In this document: piece after piece, positions 12,439-23,121 of the stretch
Position numbering within the stretch: the first letter of the stretch is position 1
Layout of the letters: each line of letters begins with the position of its first letter
DNA from: Micrasema longulum
Lineage: Eukaryota > Arthropoda > Insecta > Trichoptera > Brachycentridae
Direction: 5' to 3'
Assembly (NCBI GenBank): GCA_022494885.1
Contig: JAGVSM010000952.1
Span: 62,001 to 126,000, forward strand
Length of the DNA: 64,000 nt
Made by a program: the position numbers and the translations under genes
Notes under the pieces: model-generated
The model's database searches: none
Seen by the model: the letters and a program-made list of their open reading frames with translations, nothing else
Told to the model about the DNA's origin: nothing

Positions 12439-12771
12439 TTACACAGTACCACATCCCGCCATACATTTTTCAAAATGTTTACAATTTGAACCTACGCGAC
12501 GTGCGTCTAGCTCAAAGTTGTCTTCGAACAGACAAATAAATCCATTTATTGATAAATTGTATGGAGACAAGAGGCTCCAGCGTTTCAAATATTCCCAAAG
12601 TTTGGCTGAATTACCATAAAAAAATATTATGAAATTTATATCTGGGATTATAAGACGTTTTAATAAGATATCTATAACAGGCGCACGGAGTATAACAACA
12701 AAGAGAGTTTTGTTGGTGTTTACGTAAGGTCCTGCATTCATTTCTAAGAGGATTTCAATTTGTGATTTCAA
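12439..12771 (-). pseudogene. Possible decayed reverse-transcriptase fragment
   Basis: A 110-residue minus-strand frame contains LFVVILRAPVIDILLKRL, about 30 residues in. It loosely matches the RT block FLDIKGAFDNVDIDILLKRL of Jockey/CR1-type LINEs, with the catalytic Asp lost. This is a weak resemblance read by eye. It could equally be a chance frame in AT-rich DNA. Confidence 0.3.
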
Positions 12772-12919
12772 TCACTTATACTTCAGATATTTACATAATT
12801 AATCTTTGAGTAATAACGCTCAACCGTTTTTAGAGCCAGTTATACGAATAAAACTATTCACGAATTATCAATCACGTAAACAGAAACAGTTTGCAACAAA
12901 ACATTAAAATATTCTGAAA

Positions 12920-13286
12920 TAAGACTTTTTGCAAACGATGCCTTAATATATATGCCTTAAATATATCAGGAGAAAATTATAAAACAATAATGGACAAATC
13001 GAATCATGATCTTTATAATGTATCTCTATGGCTAAAAATTAATTAATTAAATATAAACAAAACAAAATATAGGAAACAAAAGGTAGTTGATAATGAAATT
13101 CTGAATGAATATCATATTGTTTTTATCAAACCAAGAAAACTTTAACAAATTAACCATATTACAAAGCAATTCTTGCAAATAATCATTTTGAAAATTAACC
13201 GATACACAAGCGTAAATTTGATGTTAAATGAATTAAAAGGACTAACATATAAACAAAGAATACTTTACAATACGATGATATTTGGA
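12920..13286 (+). pseudogene. CR1/Jockey-like LINE reverse-transcriptase remnant
   Basis: Frames on the plus strand give ANDALIYMP (a decayed F/YADD catalytic box) and HDLYNVSLWLK, then NINKTKY. Further on they give ILKINRYTSVNLMLNELKGL and YKQRILYNT. This is the order seen after the YADD box in insect LINE ORF2. Stops and frameshifts are frequent. A MITE-1 copy abuts the 3' side. Confidence 0.65.
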
Positions 13287-13490
13287 TGAATCTCACCCAT
13301 ATGATAAAGGTTTCAGCTCTTTTACTTCACAAAGATCAACTGATGGGAGAATTGATGAAATGTGGACGTGTGTAAGGTGGACACTTAAACCAGCCAATAA
13401 AATATCATAATAAGTCCTGTAAATGTCTAGACTTCCATATTCCCCTCTTTATAATGTTTTCCCTCTCTGTTGCAACAAATTTCCATACAA
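13287..13490 (-). mobile_element. MITE-1 copy
   Basis: Reverse complement of the MITE-1 core. The block 'gataaaggtttcagctcttttacttcac' is at one end and 'ccatattcccctctttataatgttttccctctctgttgcaac' at the other. Confidence 0.7.
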
Positions 13491-13499
13491 AATATTAAC

Positions 13500-14030
13500 T
13501 TCCACATTTAATCAGACAATAGCAGTTTAAGTCTGATGTGCTCAGATATATTTTTCATCTACCTCCTTTGTGCCAAATTATTCACGGTATCGAGAGAGAT
13601 AAGTCTCTTACACAACTTGTACATATAATTATTATCACATTGCAGACTCATTCAATTCAAATAAGACCACGGAGACCTGACAAGCCTCACAATGATTATC
13701 CAATAAAAAATCATTCATGTGTGTGAATTATTTATACGATGGAAATCGAGCTGTATTTGCATCTGCCACAAGGATCATTATCGAAGAAGACAACTCTTAT
13801 TTTATCCTTTTTGTGATAAATCCTGTAATCGTTTTGGAATAAAATTTAATAACAAAATGCATTGTGAAGTTGTTAGGATTTATTCGGTCCTTAGAATTAA
13901 CCATTTTTTTATATTTCTCAGCTTCGTTTACATATACGTTTTAAGTATACACTAGTTTAAAATATACTAGTAAAAATATTCACTTTGATACATTATACGT
14001 TTATCTAATATTTAAAATCGTCTTGAGATT
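13500..14030. other. Spacer with two short cysteine-rich frames, not called
   Basis: Frames at 13538-13726 and 13719-13955 are open but have no start context, splice signals or family motif. No feature was assigned. Confidence 0.4.
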
Positions 14031-14039
14031 AATTATTGC

Positions 14040-14420
14040 TTAGCGCGTTTGCCTACCCTACTCAGAGACGCCCCTTCTTTATTTACATTCAAATCACGTA
14101 TGAAATGTAACTCCCTGAATGTTTATGTTTTTCGTTTCTCCTCCCTCTTTCCTTTCCTCTTTACTCCCTCGTTTCTTCAAAGTAGAGTGAAGATATTCAT
14201 AATTTTTTTATTTAAAAAAAAAAAACGTTCTTACATTAATGTTTTGTTTTATAATAAAAATATTATAATTTACCTACTAACTGTTCATATACCACTAATT
14301 TTATCAAATTGAACGGTTCGGGTAGGTAATAAGAAATTGCCTTAAGGCAATATGCCGCCGTAATGCAAATGTATGTAAACTGTATATGAATGTAAAGTGT
14401 TTAAATAAATAAGGCTCAAA
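14040..14420 (+). pseudogene. LINE ORF2 C-terminus with 3' UTR
   Basis: The frame from 14049 reads MPTLLRDAPSLFTFKSRMKC, the classic LINE ending (LP..LR.A.S...FKSRL). The 3' UTR contains GAACGGTTCGGGTAGGTA and ATTGCCTTAAGGCAATATGC. The same tail occurs inverted at 39185-39395 and 39853-40110. Only the last part of the element is present, ending in AAATAAATAAG. Confidence 0.8.
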
Positions 14421-14502
14421 TTCGATTCCTGACATGGTTGACATTAAATATTTATTTAAAAAAATATTTTTACACGGGAATACTTTTTTTAATGTTTAAG
14501 AC

Positions 14503-14670
14503 GGCCTCCGTGGTGTAGTGGTCAAGATGCTTGACTTGCACACGAAAGTTTCAGGGTTCGATCCCGGTGAGAACACAAAAATGAAATGTGATTTTTCTCA
14601 AGCCTGGGTGTTCTATAATGTAATTCACTATTGTAATTGGGCCTCCTGGCCTGTTGTGGTGCAAAAAAAG
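14503..14670 (+). mobile_element. SINE-1 full-length copy
   Basis: tRNA-like head with A box TGGTGTAGTGGTCAAG and B box GGGTTCGATCCC, then a body 'gtgatttttctcaagcctgggtgttct'. The end is GGGCCTCCTGGCCTGTTGTG followed by GCAAAAAAAG. The acceptor ends do not pair, so it is a SINE and not a tRNA gene. Confidence 0.8.
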
Positions 14671-14709
14671 GCGTTTTCTGGAAAATTTCTTTAAAGGAAA
14701 TAAATAAAC

Positions 14710-14849
14710 ATTGACGTTCTTATGATTGACACAAATATTTCAATTTCTGGGGCCATTTTTAACGAGTTGTATTGTGGTAGAGAGGGGTGCGAACTCGGAC
14801 CTTTGGTACATGAATCCGCGATGCTAGCCACGGGACCACAACCCAATTT
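14710..14849 (-). mobile_element. SINE-2 copy
   Basis: On the minus strand the head GTCCCGTGGCTAGCATCGCG and B box GAGTTCGCACCCC are followed by the shared body and a tail 'aaaaatggccccagaaattgaaatatttg ... cataagaacg'. The 173-residue frame 14722-15243 crosses this SINE and the next and is not a gene. Confidence 0.75.
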
Positions 14850-14984
14850 CAATACGTTGTTCTTGCAAAGAAGCGATATGTGTAGCGTGGGCAACGCGTT
14901 CCCTAGTCTTTCGTCGGTTAGGTCAATAGCGTTTCTTTGTAATCAATCTGAAGAATTTATCTTCAATTATACTGTCTTAGTGAA

Positions 14985-15149
14985 GACACAACAGGCAAGG
15001 GAGCCAAACTACAATGGTGAATTACATCTCAGAATACCCAGGCTTGAGAAAAATAACTTTTTTTTAAATGTTTGTTTTCACCGGGAATTGAACCCCGAAC
15101 CTTCCATGTGTGAGTCAAGCGTCTTGACCATAACACCACGGAAGACGCC
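14985..15149 (-). mobile_element. SINE-1 copy
   Basis: Minus-strand head 'ggcgtcttccgtggtgttatggtcaag' with B box GGGTTCAATTCCCGG. The body and the end 'ctcccttgcctgttgtg' match 14503-14670. It faces the SINE-1 copy 315 bases away. Confidence 0.8.
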
Positions 15150-15254
15150 AATTTATTACAATCGGCGATTACAATCTTCCGATTGTAATCGACCCCCTAA
15201 CCAGTCCAGGAAATATTTTAGTGCAGAACCACCTTTAAAATAATATTTCACGAC

Positions 15255-15325
15255 CATCCTGCATGGAAACGAACCTAGGACCTCAAGAATGGTAGGCAAA
15301 CCTGCAACTTTACAACGAGGCAAAT
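15255..15325 (-). mobile_element. SINE-3 head fragment
   Basis: The plus strand shows 'gaacctaggacctcaagaatggtaggcaaacctgc' and 'caacgaggca', the inverted SINE-3 head with a decayed B box. The body is missing. Confidence 0.5.
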
Positions 15326-15880
15326 CAAGAATTGTACGTAAGAGTATCCTACGAGTCGAAAACAGTCGTCCTCTCCTACACGGGTAAATTTTTTCAAAAT
15401 TGAACTTCCCGGGAAAATATTTCTTTGGAATATTACTGAGCTTTTAGAGTAATACTTAAGCTGACCAGTTTCAAGATACCCATTAGAAAATAAAAGCGCT
15501 AATTGGTCGAATAAATAAGTGGAAGTAGTGTACGAAGTATTTTAATTTGTAACTTAAATGTAAATATAAGTTATTACATCATTACAACGGAATTCCATCA
15601 AGAATTGTCAATAAATAAGTTTAATCAAATAGTTGATTTGTTAAATTCATACGAGAATGTGAGTAATATCGCACAATAAATTTTACTGTTAAATCTTTTT
15701 CAACTTCTTGACCCTCGTTATCCTTGAAATCCAACTTTTTGTTTTTTAAATAATGATTATATAGATGTTTATGTGTGAACCTATAATTTATTGAATTTCA
15801 ATAAATAATGCTTAACTATTAGATATTTTCACACCATTAATAATAAGTTTCAAGGCTAATCTAGCAATAATATATTACAA
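15326..15880. other. AT-rich spacer, nothing recognised
   Basis: No gene, RNA gene or shared repeat was recognised. Confidence 0.45.
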
Positions 15881-15882
15881 CA

Positions 15883-16105
15883 GAGATTGAGAACATTCCA
15901 AAGAAGTAAAATGGAAGTCCAGGCATTGACAGGGCTTACGACCTGTCATTGACTGGTTTAAGTGGCCATTTTACACACTGTGTAGCATTCACAAATTTTC
16001 CTTTGTTAGATCATCCGCAATAGCTAAAACATTTTTTTATGTGGGTGAGATTCATCTCAATTAACTATTTCGCCTACCAGGCAAAAACATTTTTTAATAT
16101 TCAGA
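15883..16105 (+). mobile_element. MITE-1 copy, decayed distal part
   Basis: Contains GGCTTACGACCTGTCATTG, 'tggtttaagtggccattttacacactgtg' and 'cctaccaggcaaaaac'. Roughly 50 bases are deleted from the distal half relative to other copies. Confidence 0.7.
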
Positions 16106-16127
16106 AGTTTTTTATTTTTTTTAAAAG

Positions 16128-16281
16128 TTGTATCGTTCTTATAATTTTAGTGGCCATTTTCAACGAGTTGTAAATGACTCACCATTAGAAAATGAAAATC
16201 AAGTTGGGGTAGAGTGGGGTATAAACCTCGGACCTCTGATCCGGGAGTCCATAACACTAGCCACGGGATCACAACCCGAAT
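16128..16281 (-). mobile_element. SINE-2 copy, complete head and body
   Basis: Minus-strand head GTGATCCCGTGGCTAGTG, then GGATCAGAGGTCCGAGG with B box region GGTTTATACCCCACTC. The body CTACCCCAACTTGATTTTC is followed by the tail 'gttgaaaatggccactaaaattataagaacg'. A MITE-1 segment joins the head directly. Confidence 0.8.
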
Positions 16282-16485
16282 TATAAAGTGTGTTCCAGTG
16301 TGTAAAGAGGCAACATAAACTATCCAATAATAGGTCGTAAGCCCCGTAAATGCGTAGACTTCCATAATTCCTACTCTAAAATTTTCTCCATCTCTGTTGT
16401 AATGTGTTTAACTTAATAATTATTTGGGGAGTAAAATCCAGTCTTTGTCTACAAACATTTGGACAAACTCAGAATGTTATTGACT
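16282..16485 (-). mobile_element. MITE-1 first half fused to SINE-2 head
   Basis: Inverted MITE-1 from its outer end (plus strand 'ctacaaacatttggacaaactcag') through the 'ggtcgtaagccccgtaaatg' block. It stops where the SINE-2 head starts, leaving no spacer. Confidence 0.7.
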
Positions 16486-16689
16486 AACATGTTTGTACAA
16501 TTTTTCACAACTGACGATAGACATTTATTTTATTATTATTCATTTTAATATATCTGGTTGTCCTAATTCGTTTCTATATGTCGTTTATCTAAAGTAATAC
16601 ACAAATTACAGGGGTTTTTGTCAAAAAGACTTATTTAAATATAACAATTTCTAAGTGAATAAAAAATTGGCTCTTATGTCAGCTATAGT

Positions 16690-17345
16690 CTTAGATTTTT
16701 CGCGGATAACTCGGATAACTCACACTGCACATGACTAGTACCTGCAGTATGACACTGATTCCAGTAAGTGTCATATTATCTCAAATCCTCCTAAATTACT
16801 CAGTATAGTATATTGACACACATCACTTATTTCTAGTGCTTTCAAACACATCAGTCAGTGTCAAATTAGCTCTGCAACAGCAAAACGGAGGTATCCCGGA
16901 TAACTCGGTATGACACACATTTCAAGTGCTGTGCAAATTAGCTTTACTATTCCGATTTATTTCACATAACTTAATATAGTCTATTGTCTACAATCACATA
17001 TTTTATGTGCTGTGGGACACGCAAGTCAGTGTCAAATTAGCTCTGATATCTGTAATTCCAAATAACTCAGTGCAGTGTATTGACGCACATTTTAAATGTT
17101 GTACAAATTAGCTCTAATGTCTGCAACAACAAAATTGTATCCAGAACAACTTGGTGCAGTGTATTAATGCACATTGAATGTGCTGTTCAAATCATCTCTA
17201 ATGTCTGCAACGACTAAAATGTTTCCCGGATAACTCGGAGCTGTGTATTGACGCGCATTTTGAGTGCTGCGCAAATTAGCTCTAATGCTTGCAACAAGTC
17301 AGATGTATCCCGGAGAACTCGGTGCAGTGTATTGGCGCACACCAC
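16690..17345. repeat. Diverged tandem repeat, ~84-bp unit, about seven units
   Basis: The marker CAAATTAGCT (or a close variant) recurs at 16862, 16934, 17033, 17104, 17188 and 17272. An older copy ('catattatctc') lies near 16771. Spacings are 72, 99, 71, 84 and 84 bases. Each unit has the order 'ctaatgtctgcaacaaca', 'gtatcccggataactcggtgcagtgtattgacgcaca' (in pieces), 'aagtgctgtg'. The array is less AT-rich than its flanks. Open frames at 17214-17468 arise from the repeat. Confidence 0.85.
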
Positions 17346-17840
17346 ACATGTCAGGTATTGTGTGAGACCTGTCTCGTGTGTTAGGTATGCCCGCGAGCAA
17401 CACAACACATACAGTACACATTGCGGAGTAGTCCGTGGGGTATTTACTGCTGTGAGCTGATTTGACATTGGCCCACTTCAGTGTGCACTACTAATCATTT
17501 GTGGCGGCCGCTTGTTTTGTGGGGGACAATCACATGCCCATTTGTATCTAAAGCAGAGGTGGAACGCAAAACATGATCACTCTCTTCTGTTGTGCATAGA
17601 TGAACTCAATACTCATGCAATACTAACTTGTGAATTGAGATTGTTTTTATTTTTATCATTATTCGCATTATTTCGTGGGATAGTGATGGTGTTCGTTAAA
17701 ACTAAACATTCAGATAGGTAGCTAGAGTGTCATCAGAAAGAATCTGATTTACGAACAATTTTGTAAACTGAATTATTATAAAATCAATTACTTAAGGAAT
17801 TACTAGTTGTTGATTATTTTTACATCTATCTAAATAAATA
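17346..17840. other. Less AT-rich spacer next to the tandem repeat, unassigned
   Basis: Contains 'gtggcggccgcttg' and a 69-residue open frame (17512-17721) with no recognisable motif. No feature was assigned. Confidence 0.4.
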
Positions 17841-17849
17841 CATTACGTT

Positions 17850-18065
17850 CTTTGTGCGCATTTTCAAAAATATTTATTGAAAATGTTTTCTTACATTACA
17901 TGGCAAACAAATATAACATAATAATAAAAAAAAACCACATAGGCATAGCCTATTCTTTGGTATATCTTATATGTGTATGATTTTATTAGTTTTATTCTAC
18001 AGAACGTACGCAATAAAAAATACACAGTTTAAATATCTTAATTTAAAAAACAAAATAAACCTAAA
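17850..18065 (-). mobile_element. LINE 3' UTR fragment related to 150-290
   Basis: Shares 'acataggcatagcctattctttggtatatc' with 'acaaaggcatggcctgttcatgggtatac' near 230. The orientation is inferred from the coding piece attached to the first copy. Confidence 0.45.
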
Positions 18066-18069
18066 AGAT

Positions 18070-19450
18070 CAAATGAAAACTCAATGTTTTCCAAAAAATC
18101 TTATGTCTAAGAAGTTCTTGTAATTGATTTATCAAGTCTTTACTATGTAAAAACGGTGGACGATATAAAGTGAGGATTGTATTATTTTTTTTATTATTTT
18201 TGTTAAACTTATATGAAAGGCATTTAAGGAGTAAAATTTGATTGAAGTAATATTAATATTTTTGGTGATTTCTGAGTTAAGAAAGATCGTGATACCATCA
18301 TCTGAAGTATGTTTAAAAGGTTCCGTATGCATACTATACCTCGGTAGGTGGATGGGAATTATTTATTTTTGTTAATTTTCTATTTGTTTGTGTATTTTTT
18401 ATATTTTTTTTTATTTAACTTGTAAATTTACTATGTTACACAAATTTACTTACTCGTAAACAATATATTAATGATAAAAAAAAATATTTATATAAATTTA
18501 TCTCTAATCACAAAAAATATATTATTTTTCCCTAATGTTAAACAAAGCATTGTGGTTGAAAAGTGGAGGTTTAATTCGAAGTTTAGTTCAAAGTCATTTT
18601 AAATTTTTCTTTCAGTAATTTTTAGAATAACAATATTTACAATTACATTTTATGGCAATGGGCAGGACATATAATTATATTTTATTTATTATAATGTGAT
18701 TAATATATGGTTAATTTACATTGCGTCATTTTTGTGAAAAATTCCCCCAAGGGCGCTTTACAATTTTATCTTTATACTTACATTCGAGTTAAGCTAAATT
18801 TTCTGACTTAAAATTGAGGGTTTGATAATCGAAAGAACTGAGTTTTCAGTTGAGACCTGAACTGACTGGGACGGGACTGTCGATTATTTGCAAATGTGAA
18901 GGCAATTGGTTCCAAGTAGAGGGGCTGGCAACGGCAAAAGCACGATTTCCGAACCTAGTTTTTAGATTTTGACTACCATATGGACTAAATTATTAACTCT
19001 TTACAGGACGCATTTTTTGTTTTGGTTTATGTCTTCATAACATAATTGATATGTTATTTTTAAAGAAAATAAACGTTTGAAAATCTGGGTGGTAGACTGA
19101 TCTACCAGTGTACGTTATAACAATACTCGTGTAACATAAGACTTATCAATTATACAAAATTATAGAAACCATAGACCTCTATCTGATAGTATATGTATCT
19201 ATAAAGGGTAAAAAAACATTATTTTGCCTTAATTTCAGTGTGCTAAAAATAAAATAATACGCTTTTATTAAAATATATATGCTACTGTTGGTGTATCTTT
19301 GTAGTGTTATATGTATCTTTAAGTACGGTAATACATCTTTTTTTTTAAACAACCAGAAATATGGGAGAATATTTTTGACTCGATGACGACTCACAAAGTA
19401 AAACGAGAGGACATCCGTCTTCCTGGTAGCGTAGTGTAGCTCAATTCCAG
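18070..19450. other. AT-rich spacer with one unassigned GC-richer block
   Basis: Mostly AT-rich. The block 18740-18970 ('ttggttccaagtagaggggctggcaacggcaaaagcacg') differs in composition and looks like a fragment of some repeat or old gene. I cannot assign it and it has no intact frame. Confidence 0.4.
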
Positions 19451-19454
19451 ATGT

Positions 19455-19800
19455 TTATCACGTTGATAAAAAGTCAATTACCAACTTGACCCATCACAGT
19501 GGAAGTGGGTTAGTTTTTCGTTTTGTTTTTTCTTTATCTATCCTCGCCTCTATTGCTTACACTATGATTGGTCTGACACATGCTTTGTTTAGACGAATTT
19601 TGCTTCCAATCCACATGTGTTCATCGTACCATTTGACATTTCTTAGGCATCCAGATGTTTTACTAACTGAGATGGATATGTTCTAATCATCACTGTCTCT
19701 ATGGCTACATCGTCTGGATGAAATGTGATGTTAACGACCTTATCTCCTTTAGTAAAATCACCACTTTCTTCATTTTTAAAAGCGTTTTCATATATTTTTT
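19455..19800 (-). pseudogene. RTE-like LINE reverse-transcriptase fragment
   Basis: Minus-strand frames give SKTSGCLRNVKWYDEHMWI, then KIRLNKACVRPIIV and AIEARIDKEKTKRKTN. These fit the RTE block '..G.L....W.....  .K.R.YK.CVRPI.TYA.E.R....KTK'. The expected Tyr before AIE is a stop codon. It is a dead fragment without the N-terminal endonuclease. Confidence 0.75.
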
Positions 19801-20985
19801 CTACTTTCGTAAGAAAAGGTTTTTGACTTATATATTGCTGTGTTATATTTACTAATAAAGGTGCTGAACTTGCTTTGTTTCTTTGTTATTCTCAATATGT
19901 GTTGTTTTTTTTTATGTTAATACGAACCGAATTGAGTTTTCGTATCTCCTGGGAATGTAATTCAAATGTATTATGCTTGTAAAATGCTTTACGTTTTATT
20001 ATTTGTAAATAATTAAAAAATATATATATGTATAGTAATTAAACGGTTTCAAATATCGTTATTTGGAAAACGTAAATATTTTGAGTGATGACATTTAATA
20101 TTAATGTTGCCACGCATAAGGTTGAAGTGTGGAAATATTTAAAAATAAAACTATCCCTGATCGATAAACATTGGAGTTGCCAAAACGATAAACAATCACG
20201 ATGAAAAACTTTTATTGCGTCGGTTATAACCAACAAGTGAGGCCATTGTGATTGAGCACCTAGTTAGCGCATTTGCCTACTACGACTTTTTTTCAAATTT
20301 ATAAAAAAAAGTTAGTTAAGTTATTTTTTTTAATTTTTAATATTTTTTTAAAAGGTACCAAAGTACAAATCAATGAGGAACAATAAAAATAGGTTATTTA
20401 ATTTCTGATGCATTATTTCAATAAAAAATTACCAAATCAACATTTTGAATCCAAAATAATTTCTGACGAATTTCGTCTATTGAATATTGTGATAAGATTG
20501 TTGAATGAATTTCTACGCCACTGTCATAATTAATTTATTCTTACTGTATCAAGGTCAAGAGTGTCCATAATTAGACCTTTCAGACCCTATGGCGACCCGT
20601 CGCTAGGTTCACATCTACCTGCGATACATATGAAAAACTTGTTTTTGTAATTAGTTAATTAACTGAAGCATTATTATTATATTTAACCCAATATTTTGTG
20701 AAATATTGTGTTATTCAATTAACATGTTATATTATTACGCATGTTGTGTACATGCAAATATTATTTGTTTTGAACCTTTCGGCTCGTCAAATAATATGAT
20801 GCTTCATTGCACATAGTACATTTTTAGGCGTGGTGTTTTTTTTAAAGTTTTTTAAATTTTAGATTTTCACTGTCATTTGGGTGTGAATTGAGATATTTAT
20901 CATTTGGGTTCCTGGACGCTGCATAGGAACTAAAACGTCAACAAAGAGTGCAAACAAACATCATACAATAAGAATAATCCGTATT
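19801..20985. other. AT-rich spacer
   Basis: No gene was recognised. Around 20250-20285 'gagcacctagttagcgcatttgcctac' looks like a fragment of the SINE-3 head. Confidence 0.4.
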
Positions 20986-20989
20986 CTTA

Positions 20990-21115
20990 AATCACACAAA
21001 AATAAATAATTATCAATCCCTTATTTATTTATTTATTTATTAACGGACATTGTCCATGTATACAATTTATAAGGTTTAAATATTACAATAAAAGAATAGT
21101 TTAAAACATTAAAAA
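20990..21115 (-). mobile_element. LINE 3' tail with (TTTA)n end
   Basis: A TTTATTTATTTATTTATTAA run followed by 'cggacattgtccatgtatac' on the plus strand is the inverted 3' end of a non-LTR element with an ATAAA-repeat terminus. No coding piece is attached. Confidence 0.45.
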
Positions 21116-21661
21116 AAAAAAAAGAAAGAAGCATTGACAAACATAAGGGACATCGAGACAAGATCTGGACTATTTATTTAGTGCTCGTTTAAATCGTTAT
21201 CTGCAAATGATGGTGGATTAGATACACATTAGCATAAATATCGCTTAGTTTTATCTTTATTAGCAAGCATTTCCCTTTGGTTAATTTTATTTAATTATTT
21301 ATGTACATACATATACAAATTATAAAACCTAAAAAAATTGTATGTTCTCACTGTGGTATTTCATACCAAGAACAAATTCCAGTAAAAAAAATATATTAGT
21401 AGGTAGTACAGATATTGTACGAACTAATAATACGTATTGCAACCCCTCCTCCCGTCAAGAGTGCCATATGTAAAAAAAAACTGTATTTTGAATTAAGTAA
21501 AAAAGTTACAATTATTTCGAGAATTTATGATTGTTATGTTCTTCAGGAAAACCTAAATTAATTATTCAAATGGTGTTGAAACAACTAATTGCACCTAAAT
21601 AGTATCAAATATCAATCCATAACTTTTTGCGAGAAAACTTTTTTTAAGCTTTTTTTTTGGC

Positions 21662-21818
21662 GGCCTCCGTGGCGCAGTGGTCACGATGCTTGACTTACAC
21701 ACGGAAGGTTCCGGGTTCATTTCATTCGAACACAAAAAAAATGTGATTTTTCTCAATTCTGGGTGTCCTGCGATGTAATTCACCTAATTGGGCCTCCTAG
21801 CCTGTTGTTGTGCAAAAA
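21662..21818 (+). mobile_element. SINE-1 copy
   Basis: Head GGCCTCCGTGGCGCAGTGG with a broken B box ('ccgggttcatttcattcgaac'), body 'gtgatttttctcaattctgggtgtcctg', and end GGGCCTCCTAGCCTGTTG. A LINE fragment starts right after its A-rich tail. Confidence 0.8.
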
Positions 21819-21829
21819 TAAAAGAAGAA

Positions 21830-22450
21830 AAGAAAAAGGAAAAACAACCTTTACGAAGCGTATCTGAAATCAAGGATCTAGGCATTGTATTTGATAAAAA
21901 ATTGTCATTTATACCTCATATTAATAAAATTACTAATAGAGCAATTAAATCATTGGGATATATTTTTAAAAGGGTCAAATTTTTAAATCAGTATTTTCTT
22001 CCAAAACTTTTTATGTATCACTTGTCAGGAGCATACTTGAATACAATTCAAGTATCTGGAGCCCATTTTACGGAGTTTCTTTTTTTTAAAGAAATTTTTG
22101 AGTTCTTATAATTTACCCAAATATTTCATTTAGAGGGCCATTTTCAACGAGTTGTAAATAACTCACTATTAAAAAATGGGAATCAAGCTGGGGTAGAGTG
22201 GGATTCGAACCACGGACCTTTGATCCGTAAGTCCGAGACTGACTTGCTAAATATGATTCAATTCCGAATATATGTTAGGATTAAGACTACTAGACGTAAT
22301 GTGCCATTACATATAAATGTTGCTTCAACTAATTATGCTTTTAATTTACCTATTCCAAGATTGCACAGTCTAGGGAACCAGATCAGTTGTATTGACATTT
22401 TTCACATTTGCCAAATGAAGTTTAAACTTGCTATTAAAGAAATTGTTTAG
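21830..22450 (+). pseudogene. Jockey/CR1-like LINE 3' portion interrupted by a SINE
   Basis: The first part (to about 22103) reads LRSVSEIKDLGIVFDKKLSF, then INKITNRAIKSLGYIFKR: the post-RT block (I.DLGI..D..L.F..HI). The second part (22236-22450) reads DLLNMIQFRIYVRIKTTRRN and NVASTNYAFNLPIPRLHSL, ending DIFHICQMKFKLAIKEI, the ORF2 C-terminus. Between them lies an inverted SINE-2. Apart from the insertion and a few frame breaks the two halves are collinear. Confidence 0.8.
22104..22236 (-). mobile_element. SINE-2 inserted in a LINE
   Basis: The inverted SINE-2 tail ('gttcttataatttacccaaatatttc'), body ('gccattttcaacgagttgtaaataactc') and head ('ggattcgaaccacggacctttgatccg') interrupt the LINE frame. 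The distal head is cut shortly after the B box. Confidence 0.8.
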
Positions 22451-22454
22451 GATT

Positions 22455-23110
22455 CAGACTGCAGTTCAAGTATTTATGTAAATTAATAAAAAGAGAACAA
22501 TAAATGTATGAACGAATTCACGTCAATCATATATATAAACACATGAATAGATTTTAAAAAAATATTTTTTTTTTTTTATTATTTTTTTTAAAATTATATT
22601 TTTACATATTTTTTTAAAGAGGCGTATTATTTTATTTTTTAATATATTTTATTTTTAAAACGGTTAAAAACCTCTGACCTTTTAGCAGGAGACCGTTTGA
22701 ATTTTACCTAGGCATTCAATAAACATTGCAACAATACCAACATATCAATAATTTATGATTTTTGCTATTTCAAATATACGCGTTATTTTTATTCTCATTA
22801 TTATTATTATTTATTTTTTACCTAAGTATGTTAAGCATAAAAATCGCAAAATTATCATATAGTATAATGTATAAAACAACTGAGTAATATGTAAAGATAT
22901 ATTGTTCTTGTATTCTTTTATAATTTTGTAATAGAACACTGTTATGTTAAATGTATTTATGTTTATAAAAAGCATCTGTGCCGTGTAGTCTAATAAAATT
23001 AAAATAAATAAGAAAAGTAAGCATGACAAGTAACAGAAGTTGGAATGTAGTATTAGTATAGTAGTATATTCAAACTGTCATAACTAAAAAGTTAATTAAA
23101 ACCGCATACG
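22455..23110. other. AT-rich spacer, nothing recognised
   Basis: Homopolymer and AT-rich DNA. The frame at 22811-23029 is a chance AT-rich frame. Confidence 0.45.
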
Positions 23111-23121
23111 AGTTCATAATA

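Noticed and set aside
12439..12771. Minus-strand frame as a host gene
   Set aside because: Weak resemblance to a decayed reverse transcriptase only; no start, splice or regulatory context.
13719..13955. Cysteine-rich frame (CICICHKDHY...CDKSC) resembling a zinc finger
   Set aside because: Cys/His spacing fits no known finger, the overlapping frame is equally open, and there is no gene context.
14722..15243. 173-residue open frame, second longest in the window
   Set aside because: It runs across an inverted SINE-2 and an inverted SINE-1; the peptide is translated SINE sequence (for example FHRELNPEPSMCESS is the inverted tRNA-like head).
16690..17345. CRISPR-like array of regularly spaced repeats
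   Set aside because: The whole ~84-bp unit is repeated, so there are no unique spacers; the genome is eukaryotic.
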